Of a DNA stretch of 41,596 bases, positions 31,420 to 37,451 are shown in pieces. The position numbers and the translations under genes were made by a program. Positions within the stretch are counted from its first letter, which is position 1. Each line of letters opens with the position of its first letter. The notes beneath the pieces are model-generated. The model saw only the letters and a program-made list of their open reading frames with translations, was not told the DNA's origin and did not search any database. This stretch comes from a virus, in the IMG/VR virus record IMGVR_UViG_3300020020_000091, positions 1-41,596 of that record; one strand, 5' to 3'.

Positions 31420-31599
31420 TCAGTCGGCAGGTTCGACATCGTGAACGGTGCACACGGTATCGATGCCCTGCTCCCACTCGACGACGAACTCGTAGTCGGA
31501 GATCCACTCGGCGACGCGACCGCGCCGACCGAGATCCCATGATGATTCGACGGAGCGGCCCACTGCCGCGAAGTGCTCAGGGTCGGGTGCGTGGAACAT
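31420..31599 (-). CDS. Small acidic protein, leftward cassette
   Basis: A 59-residue protein (M-F-H-A-P-D-P-E-H-F-A, S-W-D-L-G-R-R-G-R-V-A-E-W-I, E-F-V-V-E-W-E-Q-G-I). Last gene of the cassette; its start overlaps the previous stop (TAATG). A small beta-barrel-like R-V-A-E-W ... V-V-E-W pattern is seen. Not recognised. Confidence 0.62.
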   Translation of the reverse strand: MFHAPDPEHFAAVGRSVESSWDLGRRGRVAEWISDYEFVVEWEQGIDTVCTVHDVEPAD

Positions 31600-31826
31600 T
31601 AGTCCAACTCCTCGACCAGACCGGGCGTCTCGTCGTGCAGGGCGACCCAGGCGTCGTACGCGTGCTGGGCGTCCACAGCGGGGATGCTGCCCAGGTAGGT
31701 TCCGTCGAACCCGTAAAGGTCGAAGGTGAAATACCGGGGCCGGTTCGTGATGAGCCGAGTCTCGGGTGTGGCGCCCTTGGGCAGACCCTTCGCGAGCATC
31801 TCGTCGCGGTTGTCGTTCGTGGCCAT
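31599..31826 (-). CDS. Small hypothetical protein, leftward cassette
   Basis: A 75-residue protein with K-G-A-T-P-E-T-R-L, Y-F-T-F-D-L-Y-G-F-D-G-T-Y-L-G-S and a C-terminal helix. Alpha-beta. Just two bases separate it from the upstream DUF4314-like gene. Not recognised. Confidence 0.62.
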   Translation of the reverse strand: MATNDNRDEMLAKGLPKGATPETRLITNRPRYFTFDLYGFDGTYLGSIPAVDAQHAYDAWVALHDETPGLVEELD

Positions 31827-31828
31827 GA

Positions 31829-32011
31829 TCAGATCTCCTCGTAGTCGTCTTCGCCGGGGATGAGCCCGAGGTTCGAGCCGTTATCCCAGTTGACGTGAAC
31901 TGTGTCGAGCGAGTCGACGAACGCCACAGTTCCCTCGTCGCCTGAGCGGAGGTTGGTGTACGGGTCGCTGGTCGCAATGAGCCGGACCCGGGTTCCCTTG
32001 GTGGTGGTCAT
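31829..32011 (-). CDS. DUF4314-like small protein
   Basis: A 60-residue SH3-barrel-like protein: K-G-T-R-V-R-L-I-A, D-P-Y-T-N-L-R-S-G-D-E-G-T-V, then V-H-V-N-W-D-N-G-S-N-L-G-L-I-P-G-E-D-D-Y. This matches the DUF4314 pattern seen across actinophages and actinobacteria. Role unknown. Leader GGAAGGGGAACGATC. Confidence 0.75.
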   Translation of the reverse strand: MTTTKGTRVRLIATSDPYTNLRSGDEGTVAFVDSLDTVHVNWDNGSNLGLIPGEDDYEEI

Positions 32012-32046
32012 GATCGTTCCCCTTCCATTTTCTTCGAGTGGCCGGG

Positions 32047-32065
32047 GCGGGAGTCGGACCCGCCG
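32047..32065 (-). promoter_or_regulatory. Hairpin in the leftward cassette
   Basis: On the minus strand GGCGGG-TCCGACT-CCCGCC forms a 6-bp stem with a seven-base loop, followed by CCGGCCA. It looks like the T-arm and 3' end of a tRNA but has no matching 5' half. It may be a processing or terminator hairpin between two small genes. Confidence 0.45.
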
Positions 32066-32087
32066 TTAGCACGCAACCCGCGCAGCC

Positions 32088-32342
32088 TCAGAGTTCTAGG
32101 ATCATTTCCATTCCGTGGTCGAGCATCGATCCGCTGAACGTCGCCGTTCCGTCGTCGCAGGTGATGTCGATCCGCCCGGCGTCGGCGTCGATCGCGATGG
32201 TCACGTTCGCCATGGCCTCGTCCCACGAGCAGCGGAACGTCATGACGTAGTCGTCGGCGTCGAGGTGCCCGAAGGTGGGGCATTCGGTGGACTTCCAGCC
32301 GCGGCCGAGAAGTTCGCGGGCGATGTCTGCGGTGGTGGTCAT
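32088..32342 (-). CDS. Small hypothetical protein, leftward cassette
   Basis: An 84-residue acidic protein (R-E-L-L-G-R-G-W-K-S-T-E-C-P, F-R-C-S-W-D-E-A-M-A-N-V-T-I-A-I-D). Beta-rich. Its ATG overlaps the upstream TAA. Not recognised. Confidence 0.62.
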   Translation of the reverse strand: MTTTADIARELLGRGWKSTECPTFGHLDADDYVMTFRCSWDEAMANVTIAIDADAGRIDITCDDGTATFSGSMLDHGMEMILEL

Positions 32343-32452
32343 TAGAACCACCCCTGAACAGTCGAGAGGATGATGGATGCCTGTGCGGCGGTGTAGAGCG
32401 CGGCGGCCGCGATCGGCCAGTAGAGGTACGCGAGTGCGGTGCGTTCGGTCAT
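32342..32452 (-). CDS. Tiny membrane-type protein, leftward cassette
   Basis: A 36-residue protein (T-E-R-T-A-L-A-Y-L-Y-W-P-I-A-A-A-A-L-Y-T-A-A) with one hydrophobic helix. First gene after the divergent control region. It has a GGGAAGG and AAAGGGGAAG leader on the minus strand. Function unknown. Confidence 0.58.
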   Translation of the reverse strand: MTERTALAYLYWPIAAAALYTAAQASIILSTVQGWF

Positions 32453-32596
32453 GATGTCTTCCCCTTTGCCTTCCCAGTAAGATCACAATACCATGTCTAA
32501 CTCAGATAATCTAGACTCAGATAGGAAGAAATCTAATCCAGTTCGTGTTAGAGTCAGTGCAGGGATCAACCCCTACAACTGGGAAGGACTGGGATC
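32453..32596. promoter_or_regulatory. Divergent, AT-rich control region
   Basis: The most AT-rich stretch noticed here, between leftward and rightward operons. It holds TCTAACTCAG (32496), TCTAGACTCAG (32510) and TCTAATCCAG (32532), with TAGAGT at 32549. CTCAGATA occurs twice, 15 bases apart. These look like promoters and operator sites, shared in part with 34225. A leftward -10 is possible around TATTGT on the minus strand. The rightward gene has a GGGAAGGACTGGG leader. Confidence 0.55.
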
Positions 32597-33616
32597 ATGA
32601 CTGATATCAGCAGCAGCTACGGCATCACTGAGAACACCACGCTGCTCGACGGATTCACCAACGCACGCGGCGGCACATGGGGCGACGGGGTCGGGTTCCC
32701 CGGCGCTGTTCCGCTCGAAGCGGTGCGCGAACTGATCGGCTGGGAGCCGATCGAGGCGCAGGTGCAAGGCGTCATCCGGGGCGAGAAGGGCCGCATGAAG
32801 GCCGTTGTCTCGGACCCGAACCGGAAGATGCTGGTCCACCCCCGCACCATGCAGCCGATCCAGATTCACGGCAAGGGCTACCAGGTCCACCCGTACGAAA
32901 AGACACTGGTGGCCAACGCGGCCACGATCACCGACAGCGATCTCGATGTGGCACGCGCCGGCACTCTGGACAACGGCGGCAAGGCGTTCGTCCAGTACGA
33001 ATTCCCGGAGAACATCCAGGCGGGCGCCGCGGGTGCCGAACCGGTCGTCTTCCGGCCGTTCCTGAACGCGGCGACTTCGCTCGACGGGTCGATGGCGACT
33101 TCGTACTTCCCGGGCACGGGCATCATCGTCTGCAAGAACACGATGGCTCGCGAACTGCGGAACGCGAAGCTTCAGGACACGCTGTACAAGATCCGCCACA
33201 CCCGCCACTCGCTCCTGCACCTGCAAGATGCACGCGAGGTCGTGGGCGTCGTGTTCGCCATCGCTGACGAATTCACCGCCGAGGTCGAGCGGCTGACCGG
33301 CCAGTACGTGAGCGACGAGGCGTGGCAGGCATTCCTCGACGAGACGGTGCCGCTGCCGAAGGATCAGGGTCACTCGCGGACGATCGCGGAGAACAAGCGC
33401 GGTTCGCTGCAGGTGCTCTGGGACACCGACGAGCGGGTGGCGCCGTGGAAGAACAGCAGCTGGGGTGTCCTCGCGGCGACGAACACTTGGATGAACAACA
33501 TCCAGACCGTCCGTGGCGCCTCGCGTGACGAGCGGAACGTCGCTCGACTGATCAACGGGACGTTCGAGAAGGCGGACGCTCTGACCCTCAAGGCCCTCGC
33601 GAAGGTGACCGCCTAG
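32597..33616 (+). CDS. DUF932-family protein
   Basis: A 339-residue protein of the DUF932 (phage/plasmid-like TIGR03299-type) family: W-G-D-G-V-G-F-P-G-A-V-P-L, V-V-S-D-P-N-R-K-M-L-V, Y-Q-V-H-P-Y-E-K, then I-R-H-T-R-H-S, and A-T-N-T-W at the C-terminus. Function of the family is unresolved; it is common in phages and mobile elements near replication or defence genes. It follows a divergent promoter and a GGGAAGGACTGGG leader. Confidence 0.8.
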   Translation: MTDISSSYGITENTTLLDGFTNARGGTWGDGVGFPGAVPLEAVRELIGWEPIEAQVQGVIRGEKGRMKAVVSDPNRKMLVHPRTMQPIQIHGKGYQVHPYEKTLVANAATITDSDLDVARAGTLDNGGKAFVQYEFPENIQAGAAGAEPVVFRPFLNAATSLDGSMATSYFPGTGIIVCKNTMARELRNAKLQDTLYKIRHTRHSLLHLQDAREVVGVVFAIADEFTAEVERLTGQYVSDEAWQAFLDETVPLPKDQGHSRTIAENKRGSLQVLWDTDERVAPWKNSSWGVLAATNTWMNNIQTVRGASRDERNVARLINGTFEKADALTLKALAKVTA

Positions 33617-33623
33617 TACGATC

Positions 33624-33646
33624 GGGGGCGGCGGATCGCCGCCCCC
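33624..33646 (+). terminator. Hairpin after the DUF932 gene
   Basis: GGGGGCGGC-GGATC-GCCGCCCCC is a perfect 9-bp stem that ends seven bases before a GGGAAGGATAGGAAA leader. No U-tract. Possible partial terminator or leader element of the next gene, as in hairpin-plus-start-motif pairs seen in other actinophages. Confidence 0.65.
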
Positions 33647-33652
33647 CTCAAT

Positions 33653-33667
33653 GGGAAGGATAGGAAA
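33653..33667 (+). promoter_or_regulatory. Start-associated leader motif, best copy
   Basis: GGGAAGGATAGGAAA immediately precedes the ATG at 33669. An identical 15-base copy lies at 34279-34293 before the ATG at 34296, and shorter versions precede many other genes. It contains a strong ribosome site but is longer than one needs to be, so an extra function is likely. Confidence 0.7.
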
Positions 33668-33668
33668 A

Positions 33669-34229
33669 ATGGCACGAGCAAAGTGGACCAACTCCAGCCG
33701 CAAGGAGCACTACTGCGGACGGGGTCACGAGATCCCCAAGGGCGAGGGGTACTACTCCGCCGCACCTGGGTACCGAGGTCGCACCGTCTACCGGTGCAAG
33801 AACCACCCGTTCCGCCCCTCCGAACTGACCACGTCGCTCCGATCGGAACCTCTCGCCGCGCTGGAGGCGCTGGAAGATGCGATGCCGCGCCTCGACGTGG
33901 GCGATTACGACAGCCTGCGCGAAGAGGTGGAGAGCTTCGCCCAGGCCGTCCGTGACTACGCGGACCAGCGACAGGAGGCGCTGGACCAGTGGGAGAACGG
34001 GAACTCCATGCTCGAAGATCTGCAGTACACCGCCGAGGCAGCGGCCGACGAGGCGGAGGACATCGCGCTGAACATCGAAGAGTTCGAGGGGGAGGAGCCT
34101 CAGCGCGAGAGCTTCGCCGATGTCCTCGAGTACGACGAGGCGGTGGAGGAGTGGGAGGAGGAGCGCCAGACTCACTGGGATGACGCGACTGCTGAGGTGC
34201 TCGACGCGGCGCAGGGGCTAGAATTCTAA
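33669..34229 (+). CDS. Cys/His zinc-motif protein with acidic coil
   Basis: A 186-residue protein. Residues 1-50 have K-E-H-Y-C-G-R-G-H-E-I-P-K-G-E-G-Y-Y-S and Y-R-C-K-N-H-P-F-R, a likely zinc-binding fold. Residues 60-186 are acidic and helical (E-A-L-E-A-L-E-D, D-Y-A-D-Q-R-Q-E-A-L-D-Q-W, E-E-W-E-E-E). Similar zinc-head and coil proteins occur beside DUF932 genes in actinophages. Function unknown. Confidence 0.68.
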   Translation: MARAKWTNSSRKEHYCGRGHEIPKGEGYYSAAPGYRGRTVYRCKNHPFRPSELTTSLRSEPLAALEALEDAMPRLDVGDYDSLREEVESFAQAVRDYADQRQEALDQWENGNSMLEDLQYTAEAAADEAEDIALNIEEFEGEEPQRESFADVLEYDEAVEEWEEERQTHWDDATAEVLDAAQGLEF

Positions 34230-34247
34230 TTCAGTCCAATGTAGAAT
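34225..34247 (+). promoter_or_regulatory. Promoter/operator-like motif
   Basis: TCTAATTCAG followed by TAGAAT at 34242-34247. By eye it matches 17 of 23 positions with the sequence at 32532-32554. TAGAATTCTA at 34219-34228 is a perfect palindrome that could be an operator. It would drive the gene at 34296. Confidence 0.45.
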
Positions 34248-34257
34248 GGATGCAAGC

Positions 34258-34274
34258 GGGGCGCGAGGCGCCCC
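34258..34274 (+). terminator. Short hairpin before gene 34296
   Basis: GGGGCGC-GAG-GCGCCCC, a 7-bp stem. It stands just before a GGGAAGGATAGGAAA leader, the same arrangement as at 33624. Together these suggest a hairpin-plus-leader regulatory unit rather than a plain terminator. Confidence 0.55.
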
Positions 34275-34295
34275 ATCTGGGAAGGATAGGAAACC

Positions 34296-34760
34296 ATGTT
34301 CGAAGCGACGCAGGTAACGCACTTGCAGGACATCCCCGCCGAGGCGCTCAACTCTCGGCATCACCGGACCCCCGGAGCGGTCGGCCTCATTCTCGATCCC
34401 GTCGTGATCCGCGAGTACGTGCATTCTCAGTTGACCGACCACGAGTGCGAGTCGCCGGACGACCTTCGGCACTGTTCCAGCCTCCAGGTCGAACCCATGC
34501 TGCTGCTCCGCTCGCCGAAGGGCGAACTGGCCATCATCGGTTCCGAAGGGGTCGCTGACGAGGTCGACGAGAGCGAGGGCGCAGTGCCCGCGTATGTCTC
34601 GATCGGTTGGATGTATCAGCAGGTTGCACTGCCGCACGAGGTCATCCAACGGGCGATCACGGGCGAGGGCGCTGACGTGGCCGGGTTCGTGCGGCTGTTT
34701 GGTGACCGCCTGGACAATAACGCCTACCTGTGGCGCCAGTTCGTCGGCGTGAAAGGATAG
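34296..34760 (+). CDS. Hypothetical protein
   Basis: A 154-residue protein, mixed alpha-beta (M-F-E-A-T-Q-V-T-H-L-Q, L-R-S-P-K-G-E-L-A-I-I-G-S, S-I-G-W-M-Y-Q-Q-V-A-L-P). Carries the best copy of the start-associated leader. Not recognised. C-terminal L-F-G-D-R-L-D-N-N-A-Y-L-W-R may be a helix. Confidence 0.65.
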   Translation: MFEATQVTHLQDIPAEALNSRHHRTPGAVGLILDPVVIREYVHSQLTDHECESPDDLRHCSSLQVEPMLLLRSPKGELAIIGSEGVADEVDESEGAVPAYVSIGWMYQQVALPHEVIQRAITGEGADVAGFVRLFGDRLDNNAYLWRQFVGVKG

Positions 34761-34766
34761 GGGATC

Positions 34767-34892
34767 ATGTTCACTGTCTTCGATAACTACGGTCGCGAGG
34801 TCGGGACGTATGAGCACCTCGCCGAAGCGGAGGACGCCTGCCCGCACTATGGCTGGATCGAGGACGATAACGGGTGGGTCGTCAACGCCTAA
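34767..34892 (+). CDS. Small acidic protein
   Basis: A 41-residue protein (M-F-T-V-F-D-N-Y-G-R-E-V-G-T-Y, A-E-A-E-D-A-C-P-H-Y-G-W-I). It has a clear AAAGGATAGGGG leader. Such F-x-V-F-D-N-x-G-x-x-V-G-x-Y small proteins look like a short beta hairpin plus helix. Function unknown. Confidence 0.65.
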   Translation: MFTVFDNYGREVGTYEHLAEAEDACPHYGWIEDDNGWVVNA

Positions 34893-34912
34893 ATCGGAGA
34901 GGGGGTGAATGA

Positions 34913-34984
34913 ATGTTCATTCGAATGGGACCGTGGGACTGGTTCAAGCCCGGCTGCTGGCTGACCGGCCTGTACTGCAACTGA
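34913..34984 (+). CDS. Possible 23-residue Trp/Cys peptide
   Basis: M-F-I-R-M-G-P-W-D-W-F-K-P-G-C-W then T-G-L-Y-C-N. It sits behind GGGGGTGAATGA and ends 13 bases before a hairpin. An alternative overlapping frame from 34909 gives 42 residues, but that would run into the hairpin. Low confidence, yet composition is unlike a random frame. Confidence 0.4.
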   Translation: MFIRMGPWDWFKPGCWLTGLYCN

Positions 34985-34997
34985 CCACGGCACACGA

Positions 34998-35029
34998 CGC
35001 GCGGTCTCGGAGAAATCCGGGGCCGCGCG
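34998..35029 (+). terminator. Terminator-like hairpin
   Basis: CGCGCGG pairs with CCGCGCG, and CGG with CCG inside, around an AGAAAT loop. It separates the small-gene pair from the next gene, whose leader GGGGAAGGATGATAG follows within 25 bases. Confidence 0.65.
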
Positions 35030-35058
35030 TACTCTAGCGCCAAGGGGAAGGATGATAG

Positions 35059-35454
35059 ATGACGCTGCTCCCAGATCTCGATATTGCCGTCAGCGTGTCG
35101 CGCTGTGTGAAGGTCTGGACGAAGTCCGGGCAGATCGTGACCGGCTGCGCGAGATTCGGCCCTGCCGGGTTCGCCCTCTCGCTCGATGACGGCGGCTCGG
35201 TGATCGTCACCCAAGGAACTTGGGAGGACGGCAACGAGTGGATCCACGCCAGCATGGCCTGGCGCGATCACATGCCGACGTACGACGACGTAGCGACGTT
35301 GCACGAATCCGTCTTCGGGCGCCGGCGGACGAGCTACCAGGTGTTCGCCGCCCAGAGCCGGCATATCAACATTCACGAGTACGCGCTACATCTCTGGGGA
35401 CGAGTCGACGGGCGGATGGTCCTGCCCGACTTCGGCTTCGTGGGATTGATATGA
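35059..35454 (+). CDS. DUF7694-like hypothetical protein
   Basis: A 131-residue protein with W-E-D-G-N-E-W-I-H-A-S-M-A-W, R-D-H-M-P-T-Y-D-D-V-A-T-L-H, N-I-H-E-Y-A-L-H-L-W and L-P-D-F-G. The W-x-H-x-S, M-P-T and A-L-H-L-W pattern recalls DUF7694, a small phage family. Beta-rich. It is followed by an HNH gene, a common pairing. Role unknown. Confidence 0.65.
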   Translation: MTLLPDLDIAVSVSRCVKVWTKSGQIVTGCARFGPAGFALSLDDGGSVIVTQGTWEDGNEWIHASMAWRDHMPTYDDVATLHESVFGRRRTSYQVFAAQSRHINIHEYALHLWGRVDGRMVLPDFGFVGLI

Positions 35455-35834
35455 CCACGCCTGGCGCGTTCACCCGCGAGACGGTCGAGAAGATCTGGGA
35501 TCGCGACAGCGGCCGCTGCGTTCGCTGCGGTAGGCCCCAGCGGTTCGACCAACGCGGATCCGGCTGGTCGGTGCATCATCGGTGTCCGCGCGGGATGGGC
35601 GGCACGGCACGGGAATGGATCGCCGGCGCGGCCAACGGCATCGTGCTGTGCGGGACCGGATCGACGGGGTGCCACGGCTGGGTCGAGACACACCGAACAC
35701 GAGCGCTCGAAGACGGGATGCTGATCTCGGCGCACGGTACCTTGACGGCGGAAGACGTGCCGCTCTGGCACGCGCAACTCGGCTACGTGCGGCTGACGGA
35801 CCAGGGAACGACGACCGACGGGAGGCGACGATGA
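35451..35834 (+). CDS. HNH endonuclease
   Basis: A 127-residue protein: C-V-R-C-G, W-S-V-H-H-R-C-P-R-G-M-G-G, A-A-N-G-I-V-L-C-G and G-C-H-G-W-V-E. These give the C-x-x-C zinc site, the H-H and N and the final His of the HNH fold. It could nick DNA for mobility, recombination or packaging. ATG overlaps the previous gene stop. Confidence 0.83.
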   Translation: MTTPGAFTRETVEKIWDRDSGRCVRCGRPQRFDQRGSGWSVHHRCPRGMGGTAREWIAGAANGIVLCGTGSTGCHGWVETHRTRALEDGMLISAHGTLTAEDVPLWHAQLGYVRLTDQGTTTDGRRR

Positions 35835-36565
35835 AGCCGACGCTGCTGGATGTGATCGATGATCTCACCCTGCCGAAGAACGAACGGCTGGTGCAGGATG
35901 TGCTCGAGCCCGTACTGGATCCGGAGACGAAACAACCCCTGATCGATTGGGACGGGATCCCGCGCACTGTGAAGGTGGGGACTGTCAGAATTCCCGTGAC
36001 CGCGGATCCGCTGCTGTTGCAGTTGCGAGACGCGGTCACTGCATCGTTGGGAGGACTGGAGGGATCACGAGGCCGGGCGCACGAACAGATCCCGCTGGAC
36101 CCGGACGCGCTGGACCTTTACATCCATGTGACCTCGACGATCGTGCACTGGTGCATCGCGCATGATCTCCGCGTGACATGGAACCCGCTAAAGGATCTCC
36201 GATCGTGGTACGCGGCGACCCGAGCGGACAACCGGTTCGCCGAGGCGGTCTACCTAGAAATTGTGTCCGGGTGGGCGCGTCGGGTTCATGCGATGTTCGA
36301 CCGCTGGGACGAACAGGTGCTACTGGATCCGTGCCCACGATGCGGAGCGACGGAGTGGCGCGCGCCGAACGATCCGCTGGAGTATCAGGGGCGACCGCTG
36401 CCGGGTCGCCGATATCCGCTGCTGCTGCGATTCCATCGCAGCGACGGGGAGAACATGATCGAACGGGCTCGGGTGCACTGCCGGGCATGTGACCCAGAGG
36501 CGCGCCGCGCCTGGGGGCCACGCGAATTCCGCTACGAGGTTGAACACCGAATGGCCGAGGCATGA
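35831..36565 (+). CDS. Hypothetical protein with C-terminal zinc ribbon
   Basis: A 244-residue protein. N-terminal half helical (L-L-D-V-I-D-D-L-T-L, L-L-L-Q-L-R-D-A-V), central V-H-W-C-I-A-H-D-L-R and W-Y-A-A-T-R-A-D-N-R, then C-P-R-C-G-A-T-E-W and V-H-C-R-A-C-D, a split zinc ribbon. It resembles a family I have seen in actinophages next to HNH and DUF7694-type genes. Might bind nucleic acid. Overlaps the HNH gene by four bases. Confidence 0.66.
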   Translation: MKPTLLDVIDDLTLPKNERLVQDVLEPVLDPETKQPLIDWDGIPRTVKVGTVRIPVTADPLLLQLRDAVTASLGGLEGSRGRAHEQIPLDPDALDLYIHVTSTIVHWCIAHDLRVTWNPLKDLRSWYAATRADNRFAEAVYLEIVSGWARRVHAMFDRWDEQVLLDPCPRCGATEWRAPNDPLEYQGRPLPGRRYPLLLRFHRSDGENMIERARVHCRACDPEARRAWGPREFRYEVEHRMAEA

Positions 36566-36566
36566 A

Positions 36567-36596
36567 TTACAAGAGTGTGATTCAGTGCGGTACACT
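36567..36596 (+). promoter_or_regulatory. Promoter for a likely small RNA
   Basis: TTACAA (36567-36572), 18-base spacer, and TACACT (36591-36596) resemble a sigma70-type promoter. It begins just past the stop of the zinc-ribbon gene. The transcript would start near 36603 and run straight into three hairpins. Confidence 0.6.
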
Positions 36597-36603
36597 GAAC
36601 AGC

Positions 36604-36712
36604 TGCGGGGATTGTGTGAGCCCAAAACTCACTGCTTCGCGGGGGCCGGGTGGATTCTTTCCTATTCCTTCCCAAAAGGCCCGGCCCCCTTCCCTCGACC
36701 CCGCGGGGGTCT
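36604..36712 (+). ncRNA. Putative structured small RNA with anti-leader loop
   Basis: Three hairpins in about 108 bases: GTGAG/CTCAC (36616-36632), a perfect 10-bp GGGGGCCGGG/CCCGGCCCCC (36641-36650 with 36680-36689), and GACCCC/GGGGTC (36697-36711) followed by TTCGG. The 29-base loop of the second hairpin contains TTTCCTATTCCTTCCC (36658-36673). This is complementary, except for one extra base, to the GGGAAGGATAGGAAA leaders at 33653 and 34279. The RNA may pair with those leaders and block translation. It is predicted from sequence only; no transcript is known to me. The open frame at 36562-36765 overlaps it but lacks good coding features. Confidence 0.5.
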
Positions 36713-36764
36713 TCGGATGCCGTCTCAATGACGATTCGGCTAGCGTCCACCGGAGGTCCCCGTG

Positions 36765-36968
36765 ATGGACGGCTACGCAGAGAACGACGACGGCTTCCTG
36801 CGAGGTCCGGGCGGGCGCCAGAAACAGCGCTGGGACTTCGGCAGGGTCGTCTACAAACGACACATCTGCTACGACGAGATCGCACCCGGCGGACAGGTGG
36901 TGTGCTTCTGCCCGATCCGCGAGGACCACGACGTGGCAGCGTTCAACGATCTACCGAGAGTGAAGTGA
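36765..36968 (+). CDS. Small Cys-containing hypothetical protein
   Basis: A 67-residue protein with R-Q-K-Q-R-W-D-F-G-R-V-V-Y-K-R-H-I-C-Y-D and V-V-C-F-C-P-I-R-E-D-H. GGAGG precedes it. Possibly a zinc protein. It follows the likely small RNA. Confidence 0.6.
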   Translation: MDGYAENDDGFLRGPGGRQKQRWDFGRVVYKRHICYDEIAPGGQVVCFCPIREDHDVAAFNDLPRVK

Positions 36969-37016
36969 TGCGCGGGAGCGACCTTGGTCCGGCTCGGCCG
37001 TGAAGGGAGGTTGACC

Positions 37017-37139
37017 ATGCCATTCCGAAGAGAGCGACAGCGCCGATCCGCGAACGCCAAGATGCCGAAGCCCGTGCAGCGATGGACCCAGAAATTCGGG
37101 GCGAACGTGCAGCCCCGACGCAACCGACGAGGCAAGTGA
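37017..37139 (+). CDS. Arg-rich 40-residue protein
   Basis: A very basic protein (R-R-E-R-Q-R-R-S-A, P-R-R-N-R-R-G-K) with a GGGAGG leader. Probably binds nucleic acid; the role is unknown. Small basic proteins like this occur in many actinophage genomes. Confidence 0.55.
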   Translation: MPFRRERQRRSANAKMPKPVQRWTQKFGANVQPRRNRRGK

Positions 37140-37141
37140 TA

Positions 37142-37175
37142 CGGGCCGCCTGACGGTGGGATGTCAGACGGCCCG
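37142..37175 (+). terminator. Terminator hairpin
   Basis: CGGGCCG-C-CTGAC pairs with GTCAG-A-CGGCCCG with one internal mismatch, around an eight-base loop. It sits three bases past the previous stop. No long U-tract. Confidence 0.65.
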
Positions 37176-37220
37176 CTGTGCTTCGTACCCCGGTCTCCCC
37201 ATGTCTCGGAAGGAAGCAGA

Positions 37221-37448
37221 ATGACCCTACACGATCACCCCCAACCAGCTGCGCGACACGCGCGGCGTCGTCCACTCCCCGGATCCGTATTCGCGTTCGT
37301 GACGTTGGTCGCCTGGTCGATGGCGGTCACGGCGACCCTGGTGTCCGCGTTCGCCTTCGGGATGCTCGCTAACGAGCTCTGGGTGTTCGCGATCGTTTGG
37401 TACCTGGTCGGAATCTTCACCCTGCCTCAGGCGTGGAGACGCGGGTGA
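37221..37448 (+). CDS. Two-helix membrane protein
   Basis: A 75-residue protein: basic N-terminus (R-H-A-R-R-R-P-L), then V-F-A-F-V-T-L-V-A-W-S-M-A-V-T-A-T-L-V-S-A-F-A and L-W-V-F-A-I-V-W-Y-L-V-G-I-F. Likely inner-membrane protein with both ends inside. Starts with CGGAAGGAAGCAG leader. Function unknown. Confidence 0.68.
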   Translation: MTLHDHPQPAARHARRRPLPGSVFAFVTLVAWSMAVTATLVSAFAFGMLANELWVFAIVWYLVGIFTLPQAWRRG

Positions 37449-37451
37449 ACG

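Noticed and set aside
32039-32065. tRNA 3' half (T-arm plus acceptor) on the minus strand
   Set aside because: T-arm-like GCGGG-TCCGACT-CCCGC and CCCGGCC-A are present, but there is no matching acceptor 5' strand, anticodon stem or correct loop within 80 bases. Reported as a hairpin.
33594-33622. Promoter with TACGAT before the hairpin at 33624
   Set aside because: TACGAT is a good -10, but CCCTCG at the -35 position is not; a promoter is not supported.
36562-36765. Open frame of 67 codons
   Set aside because: It covers the promoter-like and hairpin region, the residue pattern shows no domain, and it lacks a good leader. A non-coding interpretation fits better.
36968-37003. 11-residue peptide after gene 36765
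   Set aside because: It overlaps the previous stop but is too short to support; likely chance.
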